Source: Paracoccaceae bacterium
GTDB taxonomy: Bacteria > Pseudomonadota > Alphaproteobacteria > Rhodobacterales > Rhodobacteraceae
Reading direction: 5' to 3'
NCBI GenBank assembly: GCA_015485375.1
Contig: WFTU01000154.1
Coordinates: 1 to 9,121 of the forward strand
Length of the DNA: 9,121 nt
Below, piece after piece: positions 1-6,770 of this stretch (position 1 is the stretch's first letter; each line of letters opens with the position of its first letter). A program made the translations under genes and the position numbers. Below the pieces are notes generated by a model. It was not told the origin of the DNA, ran no database searches, and was given only the letters and a program-made list of their open reading frames with translations.

Positions 1-371
1 ATGCCGGAGCGCTCGATCTCGGACAGGCGGCGGTTCATGGTGGTGATGTAGGCCAGAAACACCAGCGCCGCGATCAGGATGGCGGTGGAAAAGGCCAGCA
101 GCACCAGAATCACAATGCGGTAGGACGTGAGCGTGTCGGAAAAGGCCGTGCCGGACTGCGCGAGGATCTCCAGCAGTTTGATCTCGGCATTCGAGGTCAG
201 CGAGTCGTTTTCGACGAATATCCGCTCCACACGGTCGTTAAAGGCGTTGGCATCGGGCAGGTTGTACAAAAGGGCCGCACCCGCGATCACCAGAATGGCG
301 ATAATCAGGGCAAGGCCGATATAAACCGTCCTGTTTCCCTTTCTAGAAGCGAAGGTAGTATTGCCCGGCAT
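1..371 (-). CDS. Two-helix membrane protein of unknown function (partial, C-terminus off the window)
   Basis: An open frame reads from ATG at 371 down to base 1 without a stop, giving 123 codons; the rest lies outside. Seen: a basic N-terminus (RKGNR, residues 10-14), a first hydrophobic helix at about 15-36, a polar and acidic loop at about 37-84 rich in D/E/N, a second helix at about 85-109, then a cytoplasmic stretch starting TTMNRRLSEIERSG. This predicts an N-in, C-in inner-membrane protein with a roughly 48-residue periplasmic loop. That layout is shared by sensor kinases, membrane-anchored regulators and other signalling proteins, but the domain that would decide is missing. The start is well supported: an in-frame stop (TAG, 389-387) lies just upstream and AGAGGA (383-378) sits 6 nt before the ATG. 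It overlaps the end of the upstream exported-protein gene by 29 bp, suggesting co-transcription. Coding status is fairly sure; function is not identified. Confidence 0.75.
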   Translation of the reverse strand, partial: MPGNTTFASRKGNRTVYIGLALIIAILVIAGAALLYNLPDANAFNDRVERIFVENDSLTSNAEIKLLEILAQSGTAFSDTLTSYRIVILVLLAFSTAILIAALVFLAYITTMNRRLSEIERSG

Positions 372-639
372 TTTCCATCCTCTGCGCTAGTCCTTCCGGT
401 CCGAACAGGGATATTACTTGAAGCAGGGTCCAACCGCCAACACTTATCCGCTCGCGGGTGATGTCGCCGGCCAGAACGAAATCCGAGCAGGCCTCTTGCG
501 GCAGTTCGATCACGCCGTAATGCAGTTGCAACGGCGCGTCTTTTTTGGCTTTGTAATCGGCATAGCACTCCGCGCTGGCAGCAGCGGGAAGAGCCATGAG
601 CGCGCTGATGAGCGCGAGTATCTGGACAAGGTTTTTCAT
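343..639 (-). CDS. Small exported protein of unknown function
   Basis: A 98-residue protein. Residues 1-23 form a classical Sec signal peptide (MKN basic start, hydrophobic core, cleavage predicted after ASA at residue 23), so the mature product is about 75 residues and should be periplasmic. The mature part contains Cys25 and Cys51, which could form a disulfide, an aromatic/hydrophobic C-terminal half (GGWTLLQVISLFGPEGL, residues 68-84) and the ending YYLRF. I recall similar short secreted proteins in Rhodobacteraceae but know no function for them. The start is ATG at 639; the signal peptide begins there, although no strong Shine-Dalgarno is visible (only CAGG close to the start). The last 29 bp overlap the downstream membrane-protein gene in another frame, so the two probably form an operon. 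It is divergent from the exported-protein gene at 830. Confidence 0.75.
   Translation of the reverse strand: MKNLVQILALISALMALPAAASAECYADYKAKKDAPLQLHYGVIELPQEACSDFVLAGDITRERISVGGWTLLQVISLFGPEGLAQRMENAGQYYLRF
378..383 (-). promoter_or_regulatory. Ribosome binding site of the two-helix membrane protein gene
   Basis: On the minus strand AGAGGA precedes the ATG at 371 by 6 nt. It lies inside the last codons of the 343-639 gene, so ribosomes finishing that gene cover this site. It fixes the start of a gene that would otherwise be missed because it has no stop in the window. Confidence 0.65.
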
Positions 640-650
640 GCCTGAAACAT

Positions 651-689
651 GCGCCGGATGACGATGTTATGCAATAACACGCGCCGGAT
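651..689. repeat. Direct repeat GCGCCGGAT, two copies 30 bp apart, in the divergent spacer
   Basis: The 9-mer GCGCCGGAT occurs at 651-659 and 681-689, start-to-start distance exactly 30 bp, close to three helical turns, which would put both copies on the same DNA face. The second copy runs into a short inverted repeat, CCGGA-T-TCCGG (684-694). The pair lies 12-50 bp upstream of the minus-strand gene starting at 639. The rest of the 190-bp spacer (640-829) shows no convincing -35/-10 pair on either strand. A regulatory role is inference; a 9-mer match in GC-rich DNA can arise by chance. Confidence 0.4.
665..679. promoter_or_regulatory. Inverted repeat TGTTAT-GCA-ATAACA, possible operator
   Basis: Perfect 6-bp arms separated by 3 bp, AT-rich within a GC-rich spacer and placed between the two copies of the GCGCCGGAT direct repeat. 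It sits 26-40 bp upstream of the start of the minus-strand exported-protein gene, where a repressor or activator could act. There is no T-run after it on either strand, so it does not look like a terminator. The cognate regulator is unknown. Confidence 0.35.
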
Positions 690-816
690 TCCGGGCGGTT
701 ATCCCCTATCAACGCACCGATATTGCCTAACTTTCGGGGGGCGGGCCAGTGTGACCCCATCGACAACGCGTCGCCACAGATGCGGATCACACAACAGGGC
801 CGAAGCGCCACCACAC

Positions 817-821
817 AAGGA
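817..821 (+). promoter_or_regulatory. Ribosome binding site of the 830-1366 gene
   Basis: AAGGA ends 8 nt before the ATG at 830, a good match in sequence and spacing, and fixes that start. The signal peptide begins at the same codon. Confidence 0.65.
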
Positions 822-829
822 TTATCGTT

Positions 830-1366
830 ATGAAAACCAAGCTCACCGCCATCGTCACCGCCCTCTCCATCGCTGTTTCCGGCACCGCCGTTACACCGGC
901 ACAGGCCGCCCCGAGCGAGCGGGATGTCTGGCTGTTCCTGTTCGGGGCCGTTGCCGGAGCCGTGATTGCCAACAACACCGGTGCAGCCCCGCGCCCCGCG
1001 CCGCGTCCGGTTACCTATTCCACCGGCCCGCTGACTGTGCGCCAGACCTATTCTTTCGATCTGGATCGTGGCCGCGTCACCAGCAACCGCAACGCCGACA
1101 TCTGGTTCCGCGCCGTGGATAACCGCCGCCGCTACCTGCAGCCGATGAACGGGGCGAAAATCTCCGTCGGGGACCGCACCAATCGCGGTTATGCCGGATG
1201 CTCCCGTGCCACCTATACGACACGCCGTGTGCCGCTGAACGTGGTGCCGGAAGGCTCCTACATCTGTGTCAAAACCAGCGAGGGCCGTGTCAGCCAGTTC
1301 CGTGTGAACGACATCACCGGTGGCCGCAACAAAACCCTGCGTCTGGGGTATACTACCTGGCAGTGA
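830..1366 (+). CDS. Exported protein of unknown function
   Basis: A 178-residue protein. Residues 1-26 form a Sec signal peptide (MKTK start, cleavage predicted after AQA). A second hydrophobic, glycine-spaced segment follows at about 34-47 (FLFGAVAGAVIA), then an Ala/Pro/Arg-rich linker (about 52-60). Residues from about 63 to the end look like one compact beta-rich domain with Cys124 and Cys146 as a possible disulfide, and an aromatic ending LGYTTWQ. I have an impression of similar exported Rhodobacterales proteins but know no function. The Gly-zipper-like segment could associate with the membrane or self-assemble; this is inference. It has its own ribosome binding site and a strong terminator right after the stop, so it is probably monocistronic. 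It is divergent from the 639 gene and convergent with dnaE. Base and codon use match the neighbours. Confidence 0.8.
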   Translation: MKTKLTAIVTALSIAVSGTAVTPAQAAPSERDVWLFLFGAVAGAVIANNTGAAPRPAPRPVTYSTGPLTVRQTYSFDLDRGRVTSNRNADIWFRAVDNRRRYLQPMNGAKISVGDRTNRGYAGCSRATYTTRRVPLNVVPEGSYICVKTSEGRVSQFRVNDITGGRNKTLRLGYTTWQ

Positions 1367-1391
1367 GTCCTCTCCGGACTGCCAGCCCCTG

Positions 1392-1418
1392 GGCCCGCCG
1401 GAAACGGCGGGCCTTTTT
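1392..1418 (+). terminator. Rho-independent terminator with GAAA tetraloop
   Basis: A perfect 9-bp GC-rich stem, GGCCCGCCG (1392-1400) with CGGCGGGCC (1405-1413), closes a GAAA loop of the GNRA type and is followed at once by TTTTT (1414-1418). It begins 26 bp after the stop of the exported-protein gene at 1366. On the minus strand no T-run follows the hairpin, so it should stop plus-strand transcription and protect dnaE from antisense reading, but not efficiently terminate dnaE. Confidence 0.9.
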
Positions 1419-1422
1419 CGTT

Positions 1423-4400
1423 TCAGAATTCCTCGACCGAGACAACACCGCCGACATGTTTGATCGCCCCTTTGATCTGCGTGTTGACGGCGTATTCACC
1501 GGGCAGGGTAATCTCGACCTCGCCGGGCAGGTCGGGGTGGAACAGGACAATATTCACCGGCCCGCGCGGGGCGTGTTTGTCCGGTGTTTGCGACAGGCGG
1601 GTGGCGAGCGAGGGAATGGCCTCCGTATCGCTGATGAACACCTTCAGGCCAACGGGCGCCGCATTCTGCACCGCGCTGTCAATGGACTGGAACCCGCGGG
1701 CGAGCAGTTTCAACTGACCCGATTCCATATCCGCCTCGGCCGTCAAAACAACATTGGTGCCGCTGGACAGCAGCTCGCCGGCACTTTCGAGAATATCCGA
1801 AAATACCGTGACCTCGTAGCTGCCGCTCGGGTCTGACAGACCGACGAAGGCGAAGCGGTTGCCACGGGCGGATTTGCGGACCTGCACGGCAGAGATCGTC
1901 CCCGCCATCTTCGCCCCGATCTTGCGGCCCTCGGCCTTTTGCATGACTTCATGCAGGGTCAGCACCCGCTCGCGTTTCAGGGCGGGCATGTAATCGTCGA
2001 GCGGGTGGCCGGTAAGGTAGAACCCGAAGGCCTTGTGTTCCTCGCCCAGACGCTCGACCGGCAGCCAGTCCTCCGGCATGGGCAGGCGGGGCGGCGGCAA
2101 ATCCTCGCCGCTGTCCCCGAACAGGCTGGACTGGCTGGAGGCCTTTTCGTCGTGGCAGGCGGCGGAGTAGGCGACCAGCTTGTCGAGACTGTCGAACACC
2201 TTGCGACGGTTGGCGTCGAGCTGGTCGAAGGCACCGGAGCGCGCCAGCATTTCCAGTGGCCGCTTGCCGACCCGTTTCAGGTCCACGCGACGGGCGAAAT
2301 CGAACAGGTCCTTGAATGCACCGCCTTCATGGCGCGCTTCGGCGATCAGCTTCATCGCCTCGGCACCGACGTTTTTCAGGCCGCCAAGCGCATAGACCAC
2401 CTTGCCGTCATGCACGCTGAAGGTCGCTTCGGAGCGGTTGACGCAGGGCGGGACGATTTCCAGCCCCAGACCGCCGCGATCGACGGGTTTGCGCACCTCG
2501 TCGGCATAGACGGCGAGCTTGTCGGTCAAATGGATATCGCAGTTCATCACGCCGGCCATGAACTCGACCGGATGGTTCGCCTTCAGCCAGGCGGTTTGAT
2601 AGGACACCACCGCATAGGCCGCCGCGTGCGATTTGTTGAAGCCGTAGTTGGCGAATTTTTCCAGCAGGTCGAAAACCTCGGTCGCCTTGGCCTCGTCCAC
2701 GCCGTTTTCCGCCGCACCCTTGGCGAATTTCGGGCGCTCGGCGTCCATGGCCTCCTTGATTTTCTTACCCATCGCGCGGCGCAGCATGTCGGCACCGCCA
2801 AGGGTATATCCGGCCATTTCCTGCGCGATCTGCATCACCTGTTCCTGATAGACGATGATGCCCTGCGTTTCGTCCAGAATATGATCGATGGAGGGGTGCA
2901 GCAGATCCCGTTCCTCGGTCCCGTTTTTCACCTTGCAGAACTTCGGGATGTTTTCCATCGGGCCGGGACGATAAAGGGCCACAAGCGCGATGATGTCCTC
3001 GATACAGGTGGGTTTCATCTGGCGCAGGGCGTCCATCATGCCCGCGCTCTCCACCTGGAACACCGCTACCGTTTTCGCCGAGGCATAAAGCTCGTAGGTT
3101 TTTTCGTCGTCGAGCGGGATATGCCCGATGTCGATCTCCACGCCGCGCTGTTTCAACAGGTCCAGCGCGTTCTGGATCACGGTCAGGGTTTTCAGCCCCA
3201 GAAAGTCGAATTTCACCAGCCCCGCCGGTTCCACCCATTTCATGTTGAACTGCGTCGCCGGCATGTCCGAGCGCGGATCCTGATAGAGCGGCACCAGCTC
3301 GTCCAGCGGCCGGTCCCCGATCACCACACCGGCGGCATGGGTGGAGGCATTTCGCAGCAGCCCCTCCACCTGCTGGGCATAATCCAGCAGGCGGGCGACG
3401 ACTTCTTCCTCGCGCGCCATTTCCTTCAGGCGCGGTTCGTCCTTCAGCGCCTGTTCGATGGAAACAGGTTTCACCCCGTCCACCGGAATCAGCTTCGACA
3501 GCCGGTCCACCTGCCCGTAGGGCATTTGTAGCACCCGCCCGATATCGCGCACGGCGGCCTTGGACAGCAGCGCGCCGAAGGTGATGATCTGCGCGACTTT
3601 ATCGCGGCCGTATTTTTCCTGAACATAGTGGATAACCTCCTCGCGCCGGTCCATGCAGAAGTCGATGTCGAAGTCGGGCATGGAGACACGTTCGGGGTTC
3701 AGGAACCGCTCGAACAGCAGCGAGTAGCGCAAGGGGTCAAGGTCGGTGATGGTCAGCGAATAGGCGACCAGCGAGCCCGCCCCCGAGCCACGCCCCGGCC
3801 CGACCGGAATGTTCTGATCCTTGGCCCATTTGATAAAATCGGAAACGATCAGAAAGTAACCGGGGAAGCCCATGCCCTCGATAATTCCCAGCTCGAATTC
3901 CAGCCTCTCCTCGTATTCCTTCACGCTCGCGGCATGGGGAATGACGGCGAGGCGCGCCGCGAGGCCCTCCTTGGCCTGCCGGCGCAGTTCCTCCACCTCG
4001 TTATCGGCGAATTTCGGCAGGATCGGGTCGCGCAGATAGGCCTTGAAGGCACAGCGGCGCGCGATCTCGACGGTGTTTTCCAGCGCCTCGGGCAGATCGT
4101 CGAACAGTTCCGCCATTTCGCGCGGGGATTTGAAGTAATGCTCGGGCGTCAGGTGCCGGCGCGGTTCCTGCTGGTCAACATAGGCCCCCTCGGCAATGCA
4201 GATCAGCGCATCATGCGCGGCATACATCTCGCGCTTGGGGAAATAGACGTCGTTGGTGGCAACCAGCGGAATGTCGAGTTCATAGGCCATCTGCACGAAA
4301 CCCGGCTCGGTCAACGCTTCTTCCGCTGTGCGGCGGCCCTCGGCGGTGGGGTGGCGCTGCACCTCCATATACAAACGATCCGCGAACAGGCGCCGGAAAT

Positions 4401-4893
4401 GTTCCACCAGCAGCCGCGCCTTGTCCTTCTGGCCGTCCTGCAACAATTGCCCGACAGGGCCAAGCGCGCCACCGGTCAGGCAGATCAGCCCCTCGGCATG
4501 CTTTGAAAGTTGCACCATTGTGATGTGGGGCAGCTCGTCGCCGCACTCCAGAAAATTGCAGGAGTTGAGCTTCATCAGGTTTTCATAGCCGCGCTCGTTC
4601 TGCGCCAGCAGCACGATGGCCTTCGGTTCGGGGTCGCGGTCACCGGGCCTTGAAGCAGTTTCAAACTTTAATTGAAGCTGACACCCGATAATCGGCTGGA
4701 TTCCCGCTTTGGAGGCGGTCTCCGAAAATTCCAGCGCGCCGAACATATTGCCCGAATCCGTTACCGCCACCGCCGGAAAATCCCAGTCTGTGCAAAGCTG
4801 TGGCAGCTTTTTCAGCGGAATCGCGCCCTCGAGCAGCGAATAGGCCGAGTGCAGGCGCAGGTGGATGAATCGGGGGGCGTCGGGTTTGCTCAT
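1423..4893 (-). CDS. dnaE: DNA polymerase III alpha subunit (replicative DnaE1)
   Basis: The catalytic subunit of the replicative polymerase; it extends DNA at the fork, in a core with the DnaQ proofreader, on the sliding clamp. Its 1156 residues match E. coli DnaE (1160). Order: PHP domain (about 8-280), palm with PGRGSGAGSL (366-375) and PDFDIDF (406-412), catalytic Asp409 and Asp411, third Asp563 in KFDFLGL, fingers with LRRAMGKK and GFNKSHAAAY (751-760), helix-hairpin-helix (about 837-854), clamp-binding QSSLF (921-925), OB fold (about 995-1070), C-terminal tau-binding region. The PHP metal site is degenerate (Arg13, Ser47, Gln72, Gly142, Tyr217 at usual ligand positions), so proofreading should come from a separate DnaQ. 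The clamp motif, OB fold and C-terminal region favour DnaE1 over the error-prone DnaE2/ImuC. No clear Shine-Dalgarno precedes the ATG at 4893. It diverges from uraH across 117 bp. Confidence 0.98.
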   Translation of the reverse strand: MSKPDAPRFIHLRLHSAYSLLEGAIPLKKLPQLCTDWDFPAVAVTDSGNMFGALEFSETASKAGIQPIIGCQLQLKFETASRPGDRDPEPKAIVLLAQNERGYENLMKLNSCNFLECGDELPHITMVQLSKHAEGLICLTGGALGPVGQLLQDGQKDKARLLVEHFRRLFADRLYMEVQRHPTAEGRRTAEEALTEPGFVQMAYELDIPLVATNDVYFPKREMYAAHDALICIAEGAYVDQQEPRRHLTPEHYFKSPREMAELFDDLPEALENTVEIARRCAFKAYLRDPILPKFADNEVEELRRQAKEGLAARLAVIPHAASVKEYEERLEFELGIIEGMGFPGYFLIVSDFIKWAKDQNIPVGPGRGSGAGSLVAYSLTITDLDPLRYSLLFERFLNPERVSMPDFDIDFCMDRREEVIHYVQEKYGRDKVAQIITFGALLSKAAVRDIGRVLQMPYGQVDRLSKLIPVDGVKPVSIEQALKDEPRLKEMAREEEVVARLLDYAQQVEGLLRNASTHAAGVVIGDRPLDELVPLYQDPRSDMPATQFNMKWVEPAGLVKFDFLGLKTLTVIQNALDLLKQRGVEIDIGHIPLDDEKTYELYASAKTVAVFQVESAGMMDALRQMKPTCIEDIIALVALYRPGPMENIPKFCKVKNGTEERDLLHPSIDHILDETQGIIVYQEQVMQIAQEMAGYTLGGADMLRRAMGKKIKEAMDAERPKFAKGAAENGVDEAKATEVFDLLEKFANYGFNKSHAAAYAVVSYQTAWLKANHPVEFMAGVMNCDIHLTDKLAVYADEVRKPVDRGGLGLEIVPPCVNRSEATFSVHDGKVVYALGGLKNVGAEAMKLIAEARHEGGAFKDLFDFARRVDLKRVGKRPLEMLARSGAFDQLDANRRKVFDSLDKLVAYSAACHDEKASSQSSLFGDSGEDLPPPRLPMPEDWLPVERLGEEHKAFGFYLTGHPLDDYMPALKRERVLTLHEVMQKAEGRKIGAKMAGTISAVQVRKSARGNRFAFVGLSDPSGSYEVTVFSDILESAGELLSSGTNVVLTAEADMESGQLKLLARGFQSIDSAVQNAAPVGLKVFISDTEAIPSLATRLSQTPDKHAPRGPVNIVLFHPDLPGEVEITLPGEYAVNTQIKGAIKHVGGVVSVEEF
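4648..4677 (-). other. Run of ten AT-rich, rare-type codons inside dnaE
   Basis: Codons 73-82 of dnaE read CTT CAA TTA AAG TTT GAA ACT GCT TCA AGG. Only 10 of 30 bases are G or C, while the surrounding gene overwhelmingly uses CTG, GCC, ACC and CGC. TTA, AGG, TCA, ACT and CTT are codons such genomes usually avoid. The stretch encodes LQLKFETASR, in the PHP domain where DnaE proteins vary in length. The reading frame is intact on both sides. Confidence 0.7.
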
Positions 4894-4895
4894 AT

Positions 4896-4910
4896 TGCGA
4901 AGCTATCGCA
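4896..4910 (-). other. Small hairpin in the dnaE leader
   Basis: TGCGA and TCGCA (5-bp arms, 5-nt loop TAGCT on the minus strand) lie 3-17 nt upstream of the dnaE ATG, where a Shine-Dalgarno would be expected. Folding in the mRNA could reduce ribosome access. The stem is short, so this is a weak observation. Confidence 0.25.
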
Positions 4911-4976
4911 GTGCGCGGCGCGGCGAAAGGGGCGGCGACGGGGAAAATTTGCTTGCCCAATGCGCCGCAGTCGGGC

Positions 4977-4994
4977 TTGATTGGCGGGAATCAA
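4977..4994. promoter_or_regulatory. 18-bp inverted repeat TTGATT-N6-AATCAA, candidate operator of the purine operon
   Basis: Perfect 6-bp arms TTGATT (4977-4982) and AATCAA (4989-4994) around GGCGGG, in the 117-bp spacer between divergent dnaE and uraH, ending 16 bp before the uraH start. The size and spacing fit a dimeric helix-turn-helix regulator such as MarR-, GntR- or LysR-type proteins, families known to control xanthine/urate genes in bacteria. I cannot assign the family from sequence. Its place close to the start codon suits repression better than activation. No confident -35/-10 pair was found in the spacer. Confidence 0.5.
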
Positions 4995-5010
4995 ATAAAG
5001 CGGGGAAGTT

Positions 5011-5357
5011 ATGGGACGTCTGACGACGCATGTGCTCGATACGGGCAGCGGAAAACCGGCGGCGGGTCTGCGGATCGAGCTGTTCCGGCTTGATCAGGGG
5101 CGCGAGAAATTGCTGGAAGTCCTGACCAATGATGACGGCCGCTGCGATGCGCCGCTGCTGGATACGGATGTGTTTGCGACCGGCGAATACGAGCTGCTGT
5201 TCCATGCGGGCGAATACCTCGACCGCACGGGGCAGGATCTGCCCTCGCCGAAATTCCTCGACGTGATCCCGATCCGTTTCGGCATGGCCGGGGACAGTCA
5301 TTACCATGTCCCGCTGTTGCTCTCGGCCTTCGGCTATTCGACCTACAGGGGCAGCTG

Positions 5358-5358
<1 letters not shown>
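5011..5358 (+). CDS. uraH: 5-Hydroxyisourate hydrolase (transthyretin-related protein)
   Basis: It hydrolyses 5-hydroxyisourate, the unstable product of urate oxidation, to OHCU on the way to allantoin. The 115-residue length and both family signatures are present: N-terminal LTTHVLDTGSGKPA (4-17) and C-terminal YHVPLLLSAFGYSTYRGS (98-115) with the diagnostic YRGS end. Expected active-site residues are in place: His7, Arg44, His99 and the C-terminal tetrapeptide; the enzyme works as a homotetramer. There is no signal peptide, so it acts in the cytoplasm. The start is ATG at 5011 with GGGGAAG just before it; the conserved N-terminal motif begins three residues in. It is the first gene of the operon: its TGA shares one base with the xdhA ATG (TGATG). 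The pairing with xanthine dehydrogenase genes places it in purine degradation. The urate-oxidising enzyme and OHCU decarboxylase are not in the window. Confidence 0.96.

Positions 5359-6766
<1,408 letters not shown>

Positions 6767-6770
<4 letters not shown>

Noticed and set aside
305..814. 169-codon minus-strand frame covering the spacer and the small exported-protein gene
   Set aside because: It would overlap both the signal-peptide protein (343-639) and the membrane protein in other frames, has R/C/P-rich composition, and lacks a plausible domain or ribosome site.
649..1122. 157-codon plus-strand frame overlapping the start of the 830-1366 gene
   Set aside because: Arg/His/Cys-rich composition typical of an off-frame reading. 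The 830 start has a proper AAGGA site and a signal peptide.
3097..3106. A-run in dnaE mRNA (AAAAAAC on the minus strand) resembling a -1 frameshift heptamer
   Set aside because: The zero-frame codons are GAA AAA ACC, so the heptamer is out of phase for X-XXY-YYZ slippage. No shifted product is expected here.
1939..3531. 530-codon open frame on the plus strand opposite dnaE
   Set aside because: Antisense to the conserved catalytic and finger region of dnaE, low-complexity composition and no family resemblance. The same applies to the plus-strand frame at 3628-4506.
4894..5010. Possible sigma-70 promoters for uraH and dnaE in the divergent spacer (for example TTGCCC at 4954 paired with TTGATT at 4977)
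   Set aside because: The best -10 candidates match the consensus at only about three of six positions. I could not choose one over chance, so none is annotated.
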